This document shows, in pieces, positions 40,719 to 51,552 of a stretch of DNA of 60,000 nucleotides (within the stretch, counting starts at the first letter, position 1; each line of letters starts with the position of its first letter). The position numbers and the translations under genes were made by a program. Source of the DNA: Strigamia acuminata. Lineage: Eukaryota > Arthropoda > Chilopoda > Geophilomorpha > Linotaeniidae. The stretch is taken from the NCBI GenBank assembly GCA_949358305.1, contig OX442315.1:5793875-5853874 (forward strand), read 5' to 3'. The notes below the pieces were generated by a model. The model was not told the DNA's origin. It worked only from the letters and a program-made list of their open reading frames with translations, and searched no databases.

Positions 40719-43700
40719 ATGTCTGATCATCATAAGAAACAAGTACAAAGACCAACCATGGAAGTTCAACAATCATCATTGCGATTGAAAAGATATAGTT
40801 TGCCACCACATTTGGGATTGTTACACCACACAGAAGATATGTCGTCTCCGATTGCCATTAAGAACACAGATGACAGAAAACATTCCAAGATTGTTCAACG
40901 GGATCAAGAAAATTTTTTCCAAGATTTTACAATCAAGATGGCTGACCACCAACTACAAGCCAGCCAGAGTAGAAGTGGTACATTAACAATCCATAAGACA
41001 CGGCAATCAAGAGATAAAAATGAAATGCGTCATTCTTCTTCACCACAGAACTATCAAAGAAGATGCGATCAACGAGATCAGGATATACCAAAATACGACA
41101 TTCGATATGATAACCGAAATGATTCGGGACTTGATAGTCGAAGCGAAGTTAATCAAAGAAAAGAAGAACATGGTCCTTCTACGTCACGAGAACGTTCGCT
41201 CAAAGACGATTTCCGCCAATACGAGGACTTCCAGTCGCGAAATGAGTCGCACTACCGTGACAAAGAGTGTCAACAAGAGGACTCACATTCGCGAAACGAG
41301 TCGCGTTATTGTTGCGAATCACGTCAACGCGAAAATTCAGATCCGCGAAATGAGTCGCATTATCATGACGAAATTTGCCACAGAAGTGAATCACGTTTTA
41401 AGAACAACTCACGTCCAAACGAGGACTCAAATCAGCGAAATGAGTCGCGTTATCAGGACGAAGCCCGCCAGAAAAGTGAATCACATTTCAAAGACAAAGC
41501 GTGTCAGCAAAACGAGTATGGTTACTCTTATCGAAATGAGTCGTATAACTTTGGTTCACCAGCAAACGCAATAAAAGAACAAGAATTCGTCTTGAAACAA
41601 ACGGATGAAAGTCTAGCAAAATCTCCCTCGAGTTCCCAGGAATCAGTGGATTTAACAATGCAAACAGTGCAATCACCAAAACAATGCGTACCACGTGCCA
41701 CATGTCAAAAGTGTTTATTGCTAAATCGCGCAAGATTCTCACCCAGTTGCAGGACCGACTTGACACAGTTGAAAAGAATAATTTCGCCAACACGTCTCAA
41801 GCTGCGAGAAGTACAAGACCGGATGCTAGACATTACGCATGAAGCATGTTATTGCCACATAAATGAACCAATGTCCCACGAGGAATATGCTGCATGGATA
41901 GCTGCGGCGAATGATCGAGATCAGCGGAGGGAATGTTACAGATTAGAAGAGCAAAAACTACAGGAACAATTACTTGTGGAAGAGCGCAAGGAACGTGAAA
42001 CCAAATTGGACAATAAACTCGCGCAAATAAGAATGGAGCTTGAAATACGCGAAACACAAAATAAATTCGAAGCCAACAAAGTACAATCACGAAGACATTA
42101 CGTATCGCGCACCACATCTCCAGTACGTTCATTATCTGAAAATGTAAAATCCATTCCACGAAGCAAAAGCGATCTCACGAAATTGTTGTTCGAAGAACCA
42201 ATCAAAATAACCGAAGAAAGAGGTTGTTTAATAAAGGCGGATAAGAAGACTTCGACCAGAAAATCAGTTGACAGCACGGCATTATCAGCAGTACGCTCGC
42301 CAACCCGACTTAAATTACAAGAAGTACGTCGCCGTTTACAGACCGAAACTAGAGACAGTCCTGCAGAGACGAAACGTCAATCCAGAGATGACCAGAAAAT
42401 TTTAAGATATGGGACCAGTGCTGAGGTAACCACAAGGAAAAGACACAACTCACCAGTGGACTTAAGGTTTTCTGAAGTTGCCAAAAAATTGTCATTGCCA
42501 GTAGCAATGGATGCAGTCAAGAAGGCATTAAAAAGGTTATCTACATCTGGTGAAGAAACAGAAACAATGTCTGAATCGAGGAAAAGCTTAATTCTAGAAA
42601 TGAAAACATTTTCGATTAATTTTGCAAAAAAGACACCTTCTGAAAAAATGGAAAAGATTGACAGCTTTAATCAAGCACTCGTCGTAGAAGGGAAGACAAT
42701 GGAATCATCATTGCATGTTGAAAACGAAAATTTTCCTAAAGCATCTCCACCAGCTCAGGAAGACGCAAAGAAGTCAAAACCAGATCCACAAGAGCTGCGG
42801 TACATGGCACATTCACGGTGTCCACCAGTTAGGAATACAGCAAGTGTCATGCATCAGTCGAAAGTTGAACAGTCAATTACGGATTCAACAGGAAATGCAG
42901 TAAAGCGAGGAAATGACGATACAAAATATCGTAGAGATAATAACCAAACCTCAACACCTGCTCAGAAGAAAATGTTATTTGATGTCATGGACAAGCAGAA
43001 CCTCCAACAACCAGATGACATCAGAATGTCCACAGCAAACAGAGAACTTGGCCAAACACAAGTTGACACATGTATGGCAGGCTGGCCAAACGAAAATGAT
43101 CGTCACCATCAAAGATCAATCAATTTCGAAAATTTCAATGACCAAAAAACAGCCATAGATGGTAGACAACAAGAAGAAAAAAGTGTGCAAAGTGCAGAAG
43201 ACACACGACATGCAGAAGACACACAGGTTGTTGAAAATACAGGAATTACACAAAGTGCGTCCAAATCGAACAAAATGCAAGCTCACAAAAATGCGCAACC
43301 TCTACAGGATACACAAAATTCTGATGATAAGAAGAACCAAGATGATGCACAGATTGCAGAAAAAATTATCGAATCGGACACAGAAAATTTGATTTTTGAA
43401 AACTTAGAAGAAAATCCATTGCTTTTTCCAAAAAGTGTAGATTTTGAAACTGATGAACAAGTTCAACCATTTCCAAAAAAGGGGGGAAGAGTGATGGAAA
43501 AAGAGAAAAAGAATCAAAATTCATCCAGGAATCCTAGAAAATCAGAAAATAAATGTCTGGTTCGAGAAACGAAAATTGTTCGAAAACAACTTCGAAAAGT
43601 GATCAAACGACTGACAGATAATGTAATGTTACAAGATTCCACGTTTTCACCGAAATTATGTCGGCAGAATTCAGAGTGGCCCTCCAAATATTTCATCGTG

Positions 43701-45011
43701 GCTCTGAAGAACATACTGGAAAATATAACTTCTGAAGACCTACAGGAAGTAAAAATTTTGATCAAAAATTGTTATCAGCGACTGGATTTGGCAAATGAAA
43801 CTCAAGACACCAAAGAAAAAGTGGAGAAGCTGCCAAAGAAAAGAATCCAAGCTAAACAGCAATTGATTCAATTAGAGGAAAGGTCTGAAGTTAAACTGGT
43901 AGAAACAATCCAAACATCTGGAGATACAAGGAGTGAACATGAAAATGAAAAACCTCTACAAACAGATGATTACAAGATGCTTTGCAGTAAACAGCATACA
44001 AATACAGGATTGAAAGGACGACCAGAAAATCAAGATTGCCAAGTATTAACATCAATTGGTCAAATTGAAAAACAAGGTCCACGACCAACAGAAAAAGAAA
44101 ACAGAATTTTGGAAAAAACTTTGCAGAGAATTGACTTGAAGCAACACAACACTCAATCAATTGAGTTACCAAAATTTGCTGCCAGCTCAATCACAACTGA
44201 AAACATTTCAAAAATTAATTTATTGGAAAAGCAACCAAATCAAATAATCCAAGTTGATCAACACTTCATGGAGTCCAGTGAAGTTAAAACTGCAATGAAG
44301 CTTAGTTACGCAAGCTACACTGAATCAACTGACCTACAGAAACATATTGTCAGTGCAGTTGCAATTGGAAATAAGTCCAAGATTAATTTTTCAGATACTG
44401 TTAAAAAATCTGATTGTAGCAATTCAGACAGCAGAGCTACAGTGCCCACTACAGTTACAATTAAGAGTACATCTGAAGGAAAACAGCCAGTTGCAAGTTT
44501 TTTATTGGAGGAGTTCAGAATTCAACATGTAGATTTGCCAAACACTCAACCGGAAATCCAGAAGCAGTGGCTTGAAATTGAGAAGATTGCAGGGAATAAA
44601 ATCACATTAATGGAAAGCAAAAAGCCATTGAATTTTGAAGCAACAAACGCATCAGCTGTGCAACAACAATTAGTGGCGACAACACCAGAAATGAATGTTA
44701 AAACTCAGAATGATCGAGCTGACTCAGGCAAAGTTTTGCAAGATGCCTGTTTCAGATCATTTGAACACACAACTGAAAATCAATTGCCTGTTCGAGCCAA
44801 CTGGACCGGTCACTTGAAGGAAGCTGCCGGAAGAAGCGGATGGCAGGATTTCAGTCCTGGGAGCGGGACACCATCTGCAATTGCTGGACAGAATCAATCG
44901 GTTACGACAAGGAATGATTCAACGAAATCCCAAGACAAACTGAAGTTTTCGGTCTCCGAATCTGAAATCCCCATCAAGGACTTCGCCTCGAGGATCGATG
45001 ATGAGATTTAG
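40719..45011 (+). CDS. N ORF, 1430-aa hydrophilic protein of unknown function
   Basis: ATG at 40719 (MSDHHKKQVQRPTMEV) is the first in a frame open for 1430 codons; the stop lies 36 bp before the 3' LTR. About residues 165-280 hold imperfect repeats around SRNESHYRD. CQKCLLLNRARFSPSC (about 335-350) and ACYCH (about 374) could bind zinc, but the spacing is not a CCHC knuckle. Residues 395-450 look like a coiled coil (LEEQKLQEQLLVEERKERE). A motif SP(T/V)xLxxxEVxxxL occurs at about 353, 523 and 576. The rest is rich in K, E, Q, N and S, probably disordered. No DSGA, YxDD, RNase H or integrase motif was found. Its length kept open in a recent copy argues for use. Possibly a divergent Gag or a captured gene. 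Confidence 0.8.
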   Translation: MSDHHKKQVQRPTMEVQQSSLRLKRYSLPPHLGLLHHTEDMSSPIAIKNTDDRKHSKIVQRDQENFFQDFTIKMADHQLQASQSRSGTLTIHKTRQSRDKNEMRHSSSPQNYQRRCDQRDQDIPKYDIRYDNRNDSGLDSRSEVNQRKEEHGPSTSRERSLKDDFRQYEDFQSRNESHYRDKECQQEDSHSRNESRYCCESRQRENSDPRNESHYHDEICHRSESRFKNNSRPNEDSNQRNESRYQDEARQKSESHFKDKACQQNEYGYSYRNESYNFGSPANAIKEQEFVLKQTDESLAKSPSSSQESVDLTMQTVQSPKQCVPRATCQKCLLLNRARFSPSCRTDLTQLKRIISPTRLKLREVQDRMLDITHEACYCHINEPMSHEEYAAWIAAANDRDQRRECYRLEEQKLQEQLLVEERKERETKLDNKLAQIRMELEIRETQNKFEANKVQSRRHYVSRTTSPVRSLSENVKSIPRSKSDLTKLLFEEPIKITEERGCLIKADKKTSTRKSVDSTALSAVRSPTRLKLQEVRRRLQTETRDSPAETKRQSRDDQKILRYGTSAEVTTRKRHNSPVDLRFSEVAKKLSLPVAMDAVKKALKRLSTSGEETETMSESRKSLILEMKTFSINFAKKTPSEKMEKIDSFNQALVVEGKTMESSLHVENENFPKASPPAQEDAKKSKPDPQELRYMAHSRCPPVRNTASVMHQSKVEQSITDSTGNAVKRGNDDTKYRRDNNQTSTPAQKKMLFDVMDKQNLQQPDDIRMSTANRELGQTQVDTCMAGWPNENDRHHQRSINFENFNDQKTAIDGRQQEEKSVQSAEDTRHAEDTQVVENTGITQSASKSNKMQAHKNAQPLQDTQNSDDKKNQDDAQIAEKIIESDTENLIFENLEENPLLFPKSVDFETDEQVQPFPKKGGRVMEKEKKNQNSSRNPRKSENKCLVRETKIVRKQLRKVIKRLTDNVMLQDSTFSPKLCRQNSEWPSKYFIVALKNILENITSEDLQEVKILIKNCYQRLDLANETQDTKEKVEKLPKKRIQAKQQLIQLEERSEVKLVETIQTSGDTRSEHENEKPLQTDDYKMLCSKQHTNTGLKGRPENQDCQVLTSIGQIEKQGPRPTEKENRILEKTLQRIDLKQHNTQSIELPKFAASSITTENISKINLLEKQPNQIIQVDQHFMESSEVKTAMKLSYASYTESTDLQKHIVSAVAIGNKSKINFSDTVKKSDCSNSDSRATVPTTVTIKSTSEGKQPVASFLLEEFRIQHVDLPNTQPEIQKQWLEIEKIAGNKITLMESKKPLNFEATNASAVQQQLVATTPEMNVKTQNDRADSGKVLQDACFRSFEHTTENQLPVRANWTGHLKEAAGRSGWQDFSPGSGTPSAIAGQNQSVTTRNDSTKSQDKLKFSVSESEIPIKDFASRIDDEI

Positions 45012-45033
45012 AGAAGTTAGGAACTAACTTCCT

Positions 45034-45047
45034 AAAAAGGGGGGAAG
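45034..45047 (+). other. Polypurine tract of N
   Basis: AAAAAGGGGGGAAG directly precedes the 3' LTR. Confidence 0.85.
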
Positions 45048-46207
45048 TGTAGTGACCCTAGTGGTCACTAGATGAAGAACAGAAATGTGTCTGGAAATAT
45101 TTTATATATTTCATATTTTTATTTGAGTTTATTTTTTATGCCTGAACAGGAAGTCTGGCATAACTTGAAGACATGAGGGTGGTTGCCAGGGCAACCAGCC
45201 CATGAGCTTCCTGTAACAGGAAATGCTTCCTGCAGAGAATGAGAAAAAATCTTCAGTCTGAAATCAACTTTGAGAGCAACAAGTCACAAAATCTACCCTG
45301 GGAAAATACAATTCTTCAAGTGGATTTGGTGAAAGATTGCCTGAGTATTTAGACTCCTTCTTGCAAATTGCTAAAGCAGTTTTGAGATGTTCTTGAGTAT
45401 TGAGACTCATTTCTTACAATAACATAAAGTTATTGTGGGAGTTCTTGCTACTGTGTACATCCAGTAGTGGGAAATTTATCTTGCTGATTGAGCATATTCA
45501 TCAGTGGGATTTTCATCTTGCCAAGCAGCCATTGTTTGGAGAGATCATCATTCTTGCCAAGCAGCCATTGTTTGGATGAGAAATCCTCATTGGGAAATTT
45601 GTCCCAGTCAACATAAAGCGGAATTTGCCGCAACCACGGAGTCATCAAGGAAGAAGAGTCGGAATTGTGTCCGAATCTGTTGCGAGTTTTGAGAGAGAAG
45701 AAACGGAATTGTGTCCGAGTTCAAGTCACCAAGAATTCGGAAATTTGTCCGGTTTAACCAGGAATGAACATCGTGAGTAAAGAGTGAAGTTTGGACGCCG
45801 TTTTGAGGTTTGGAGCGGGCATTGAGGTCCGAGAGCGAGTATCGAGGTCCGAGAGCGAGCGTCGAGTGAAGAACGAGGTTCGAGAGCGAGCGTCGAGTGA
45901 AGAACGAAATTCGAGAGCGAGCGACAAGCCATCGCCGCTATTTTGTATTATTTTCGCCATTTCACCTTCAATTATTATTACTTTTACCTTTAATTCCTAT
46001 TATTTAATTGTATTTTACTATTAGTTTATTCAAGCCAAGAATAAATCTTTTTCCTTTATTTAAGAACTAATTAGTGATTATTTCTTCTTTGATTAGTCAG
46101 TTAAGATTTTAGAGTTGAGTTTTAGTAGAATTTTGATAAGTCCCGATGCGGCACCAATGAGAAAGAAATTTCACTATTATTTTATAGTGAAATTTGAGCT
46201 CATTACA
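45048..46207 (+). repeat. 3' LTR of N (1160 bp)
   Basis: Direct repeat of 39297-40456, no difference seen. Confidence 0.95.
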
Positions 46208-47654
46208 CATGGTAAAATAATTATTTTATGCCATCGTTCGAATTTTCTACCGAAAATACATTTATAAGTGAATACACTCATCGTTCTTTAGGATTTCAAT
46301 CACAAGAACAAAATTGGATAAATAAACTTCGTACGAAACTTACTTTAAATTCGAACTCGAATTCTTTTTTGGGAAATTAAACTTTCTCGTTTAAGCCTGT
46401 CCGCGCGTATGATCATAACGGTGACGATTAGACGTTCCGTGAACGGACAAAACAACGATAAGTTCGGATTAGAATTCAAACATTCCGTGGTGAGATTTTT
46501 AGGCCTCGCCACGTGGTAAAATAATCATTTTACTTGACGTTCAATTTTCCGGTGGAAAATCTGGATAAAAGTGAATTATACTTTTCGTTCTTTACGCAAA
46601 TGTTTGATTTTCCTGCAGAAAAACACAATGCAAGTGAATTACACTTATCATGAGATTTATTACTTCGAATAAACTGGATTCTCGACATTTTTTAAATCGT
46701 TTAGCAACAATTTGTGAAAGCACGTTAAATCGTTCAATTTGGGTAGCTTTCCCGTAAAACACCGTTGCTAGGCAATCGTAGCAGCAAAAGTCTTTGCTAA
46801 GTTCGAATGGGATTCTATTCGCGAAATTGGTTTTAAAGACTTAAAACCAAAAGGTGATTAACACATTTGTAAATTAGAATGTAAATCAGGTATGTAGAAC
46901 AATTTATCGAAATAAAATATCTTTTATTCCATTGAATCAACTTTTCCTTCGTTTTATTTAATCAAATAAAATTAGGCCTTGAAATATAAAAACATTCTTT
47001 ATTTGAAATCTCAAACAGAATTAAACTTGGTTGTTTTAATCAAAACAACCGGCGAATACTGGAATTCATTTTTGAATTTCCTTCGAGAAATGTTCGAACT
47101 TTATGTATTAAGCCCAACCACGTGGTTTCTCGGATCGACGACGGCGAAACGACGTTACCCGGGCGGACGTAACAGCGACAAGTTCGGGCAAGATTTTCAA
47201 ACTTTCGTGGTAGGTTTTTAGGCCTGACCACGCGGTAAAATTATCATTTTACACAAATATATAATTTTTTCTTCAGAAAAACAAATTAAAGGGAATACAA
47301 TCGTTGTTCTTGTGATTTTAATCACAAAACAACATTCAATACATTTAGTAAAGATATAAATTTCGTTCGAAACTTATTTTACAAGAAATTTTGTCGTAAG
47401 ACTAAATTATCCAAACTCCACTTTTCACGAGCACGATTTCCAAATTCATTCGAATAAGAATTGTAGTCTATCATCGGTAGAACCGCTTGTGGCGGTCCTA
47501 ATGAAATTCCTAGAAAAGTTTCACGAGGAGAACTGTAAAACAAACATTAATTTTACCGTAAAAAATTTCATTTGAAATTTTAACACCGTAAGCACATTTC
47601 CTAAATTCTCATAAACACACACAACTCAAAATTCACTTGAATTTTTGCAGCCTT
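46208..47654 (-). other. G3 leader region, outer part, with repeated modules
   Basis: No gene. The sequence tttttaggcct + ACC/GCC + ACGYGGTAAAAT + atcattttac recurs at about 46498-46534 and 47214-47253. The same end, cut by N, is at 39278-39296 with 46212-46235. Upstream of each lies a related stretch with cggac..aacaacg and aagttcgg. These are two to three degenerate copies of a 300-700-bp leader module. Confidence 0.6.
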
Positions 47655-47672
47655 ATCTCGGTAGAACCTCCA
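47655..47672 (-). other. Primer-binding site of G3 (tRNA-Gln type)
   Basis: TGGAGGTTCTACCGAGAT starts 2 nt after the 5' LTR and differs at two bases from the tRNA-Gln primer site known from murine elements. Confidence 0.75.
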
Positions 47673-47674
47673 CT

Positions 47675-49214
47675 TGTGACGATTCTACTTTTGGCTGATT
47701 TATTAGCCATTTTAAGAGATAAATCGGTCGGAACAAGACGTTGTTAAGACTAACAACAACCTAACCGAGATAAGCTACGAAATGTGCGCTAAATGAATAA
47801 AACAACGAAATGATATAAACTTACGGTTTTACTTGCTTGTTTCTACGAATACAAATGGTTCGGGGTTCTGGATACGTGTAAGCGGCGGCTACACTGGTTG
47901 AGGATCCGGGCGATGCACGAAGGGTACGGCTGACTTTGCGGCATCGTCACAAATAACGCTACGGAGACGTATTTGGTCCGCAGCTCGAATATCTAATAAT
48001 ACGAAGAGTCCTTCGTATGGAAAGGAATATTCTGTAGAATATTCCAGGTCAAATAAATACAAAGTGATTAGTGGAATACAACAAATGAATTGTTGTATAA
48101 ATATTAATGGGGCGGGGACAGTCACGACAGTCGACAGGACCGTCGCGGGAGTTGTTGAGGCTCCATCCGCCAGCATGCCTTACGACGACAAGATCTCGTG
48201 ATCAGGCGCCGAGTATTTGTTTGTACGCTTTACATCGCTATCGGTGGTACCAACCACCGGGTAAACATTCCTATGGATTTACCAATTCCAGGATTACCAA
48301 TACCTGAGTAATTGTTTAACGAAATGTCTTCACGGACAATTCTCACGGGCTACCAACCCGGCGTAGTGTGCCTTTAAATATGCCATTCACCGACCACTAA
48401 AGTACGGAAGGACCTATGATACGCAATTCGCCCTGGAATAGCATTTGTCCGTGTTTGTTTCGTGCTCGGGTGGGACCTCCCGCACACACGCTCTTGGCAG
48501 AGCGTCTGACCCTCGTCCGAGGAATCGCTCAGATAGATGCGACTATCACCGATCATATAGTTTGACATTTATTTAACGGGTTAGTCAATCCCGTGCATGA
48601 GCATTATACTATGCCACCGTATGAAATCCTACTGTCCCTTAGAACAGCTGGCTAACACTACGGGGCCATTTCATGTTGTTAACATGTCTACAAGGTTAGC
48701 CTTCCCCGATGGGCCCTACAACAAGCAATAACGAGATAGTAAGTCTACATATCCATTGAGAGCTGAGGAGGCCTGATGTGTCGATAAGAAAGAGAGAAAT
48801 CAAACGATAACCAACAATATTCAAATCAAGCCAGGGGCCTGGTAGAAAACCAGAGCTTATATAGTTCCTGAGAACAATCAGATTGGCGACAGCCAATCAG
48901 GTGCCTGGATCGACGGATTCGTGGATCACTAGTCCGGACCTAATAGAGACCGGGGTTCGGACCTAATATGGAATTGGGTCCAGAAGGGTCCGATTGGTCC
49001 CCTTCAACAAGTAAATATAAAATATAATATTGATTCGGCAGAATCAATATTTAAGTAAATAATACTTTATCATGTTTAATAAATAATTTATATTTATTCA
49101 CGTCATTCCGACAATTAATTATAATTCTCGCAATTCATTCGAAAATGCGCGCTTTTAGTCAAATAGCGCCATCTGGCGGCAAATCGGAAATTATACGGTT
49201 TTATAACCGTCACA
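47675..49214 (-). repeat. 5' LTR of G3 (1540 bp)
   Basis: Direct repeat of 33677-35216 with the same ends. Confidence 0.95.
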
Positions 49215-49678
49215 ACTTTAGGACACGTGAGCGCGGCTATTTCAAGCTCCTCCTCAATGTCGTCGTGAGGGTACCCCAACCTCAGCATTTTCAAATTGTA
49301 TCGCTGCGGTGGCGCGCCGATCGGCTGCAGCGCTTTGAGCCACTTGGAGTGAGGGTGAGTGACCAATGTTTTGATCAATTTCATTCTGTTCAGTATCAAA
49401 TGGTAGCAGTCGATTGGAAGTTCATTGTTCAACTTGACCATTTCCAAGGTTCTGCAGAGGGTGGAGGCTTTTTCGCACAGTTTTCTCACGAAATCTTCGG
49501 TGCTTCTATTGGCACTAAACTGAACCAGTGGCAGCCGAGCGATGTAGGTCGCCGCGTCGTCTTCAACGATGGTGTTGTAAATGTCTAGTACTTGGAGATT
49601 TGGCAAAGTCTGGCATAGTTGTTTGCAAGCGTTGGTTGTCAGTGTAAATTCGTGAGGTAGATGTAACACCGTCAGATT
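49215..49678 (-). pseudogene. LRR family copy L8, N-terminal part of exon 3
   Basis: The exon starts at 49678 after GCGCAG with NLTVLHLPHEFTLTTNACKQ and ends at LTCPKV, where G3 begins. It continues at 33676. Confidence 0.88.
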
Positions 49679-49852
49679 CTGCGCGAATAGATAGAATTAG
49701 TAGAATTAAAACAAGTTTTTTTTAATGTCGCGCACAGCAATGGGTTGTTAAATGTGCACGTCTTGGTGATTTAACATTGGTGTGCATGGAAATTGCTCAT
49801 GTACGAAATGGGTTTACTATTCAATAAAGCAATTTTTGTAAGAAAAATGTAC

Positions 49853-50525
49853 TTTTATGGATTTTTCGATACAAAATGCAATTTTTGTTAGAAAATGCAA
49901 TTTTGTTAGAAAATGCAATTTTGTTAGAAAATGCAATTTTTGTTAGAAAATGCAATTTTTGTTAGAAAATGCAATTTTTGTTAGAAAATGCAATTTTTGT
50001 TAGAAAATGCAATTTTTGTTAGAAAATGCAATTTTTGTTAGAAAATGCAATTTTTGTTAGAAAATGCAATTTTTGTTAGAAAATGCAATTTTTGTTAAAA
50101 AATGCAATTTTTGTTAGAAAATGCAATTTTTGTTAGAAAATGCAATTTTTGTTAGAAAATGCAATTTTTGTTAGAAAATGCAATTTTTGTTAGAAAATGC
50201 AATTTTTGTTAGAAAATGCAATTTTTGTTAGAAAATGCAATTTTTGTTAGAAAATGCAATTTTTGTTAGAAAATGCAATATAGTTAGAAAATGCAATTTT
50301 TGTTAGAAAATGCAATTTTTGTTAGAAAATGCAATTTTTGTTAGAAAATGCAATTTTTGTTAGAAAATGCAATTTTTGTTAGAAAATGCAATATAGTTAG
50401 AAAATGCAATTTTGTTAGAAAATGCAATTTTGTTAGAAAATGCAATTTTGTTAGAAAATGCAATTGTTAGAAAATGCAATTTTGTTAGAAAATGCAATTT
50501 TGTTAAAAAATGCAATTTTGTTGCA
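49853..50525. repeat. 19-bp minisatellite in intron 2 of L8
   Basis: About 35 copies of GTTAGAAAATGCAATTTTT, some one base shorter, two with 'atatagttag'. Same intron position as the arrays in L5, L10 and L11 but a different unit. Confidence 0.95.
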
Positions 50526-50631
50526 TGAAAACACACTTTTCTGTTAATACATAATACACAATATTCAGACCAATTTTAACAATAATTTCAAATCCATCAC
50601 TGTGTGCGGACACTTCTCTCTCTTTACTTAC

Positions 50632-51154
50632 TTCCAACTTGTGGCCACAAACCCTAAGCAAAAAATCCAAATCAAAATTTGGACTCATAAACCTCAACAA
50701 CAGTGCATTCTGCTCTTCGTGTACAAATAGAGCGATATCCCACGCCCCTGGCTCGCGAACAACTGGGTCCCAAAACTCCGGGAAATTCAACCTCATCAGC
50801 ATTTCTCCACGAACATTACGAGCTAAATCAAACAATTTCACATTAATGTTTCCAAAAAAGATCCATAAATCCGTGACACTCACCTGGTTCATCCACGTCT
50901 TGACTGGGTTCATAAGTACCACTCAGAAATCCGATCAGGTTAGGAGGCCAAAGTAAATGGAAAAAAAAATTCCCAACGTCTCGAATCACCGCGAATTTCC
51001 CGGTATCCGGCTGGGCTTGTCCAGCAATGACATCATCAAAGTAATCCATTAATTCCTCCGTGGTACTCACTCGATCGTCCTCCATTTCTTCAACAGGCCG
51101 TTGAATAAGACTCCCGAAAAGAATTTTAATTGACATATTCTTTAATGATTGCAT
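50632..51154 (-). pseudogene. LRR family copy L8, exons 1 and 2
   Basis: Exon 1 is 50884-51154 (MQSLKNMSIKILFGSLIQRP, 271 nt, the long type), intron 1 is 61 nt, and exon 2 is 50632-50822 (191 nt, FWDPVVREPGAWDIALF). Both are open with good splice sites. Intron 2 (49679-50631) holds the 19-bp array. The gene is broken only in exon 3 by G3. Confidence 0.86.
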
Positions 51155-51218
51155 CTTCGATCCTGTGGCGATGTTCCGACGTGAGATTTTGGTGTTGGTC
51201 GGGCAGTTCTGAATTTCA

Positions 51219-51251
51219 AACAATGGTTACTGCAGCGACAAGTAAACAAAC
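51219..51251 (-). promoter_or_regulatory. Conserved upstream block of LRR copies (L8)
   Basis: GTTTACTTGTCGCTGCAGTAACCATTG (minus, shown in part: TCGCTGCAGTAACCATTG), about 65-95 bp before the ATG. Confidence 0.5.
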
Positions 51252-51552
51252 GTCGATGTGTTAAACAAACAATAAGCGGGGAATAATTCGTCCAAACTCA
51301 GCCATTTTGCTTCGACAAAAATAAAACCAGAAACAATAAAAACGAAACAACCAAAAATGGCGATTGGTGTAGCATTTTTACCCGTTTAACATCTGCTTTG
51401 TTTACTCAAGAAAAGACATGAATTGCTAATGGAGGTTTGTGTGTGCTTTGTGTGTTTGAATTGCTCCGTAATGTAATGAAATGTGAAGGAAGTGATGATG
51501 CTGATGACGCTGAAAAGTGAAAAAGTTCCATTATGCAATCTGAATTACAACA
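51252..51552. other. Upstream spacer of L8, part of a segmental duplication
   Basis: No gene. Closely matches 58519-58831 upstream of L12 (for example ccattttgcttcg, aaaaatggcgattggtgtagc), so the spacer was copied with its gene. Confidence 0.7.

Larger units (their letters stand above)
39297..46207 (+). mobile_element. N, nested LTR element with one 1430-aa ORF and no pol
   Basis: Two 1160-bp LTRs with no difference that I could see, a primer site 2 nt after the first, one ORF filling the interior and a purine tract abutting the second. CATG is duplicated at 39293-39296 and 46208-46211. It is inserted in the leader of G3, opposite in orientation. LTR identity makes it the youngest of the complete LTR elements here, so it moved recently although it encodes no reverse transcriptase or integrase. 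Confidence 0.93.
33677..49214 (-). mobile_element. G3, gag-only LTR retrotransposon with a nested element
   Basis: Two 1540-bp LTRs (TGTGACG...CGTCACA) enclose the element. ACTT is duplicated at 33673-33676 and 49215-49218. I saw one difference between the LTRs (34666/48664). Primer site, gag position and polypurine tract all set the sense as minus. Without N the element is 8.6 kb. It has a gag-like ORF, a leader of over 3 kb, and less than 1 kb after gag, with no pol: non-autonomous, depending on enzymes from another element. Confidence 0.92.

Noticed and set aside
33677-49214. One very large composite transposon bounded by the 1540-bp repeats
   Set aside because: N has its own LTRs, target duplication and opposite orientation, so it is a later insertion into G3 and not part of a composite.
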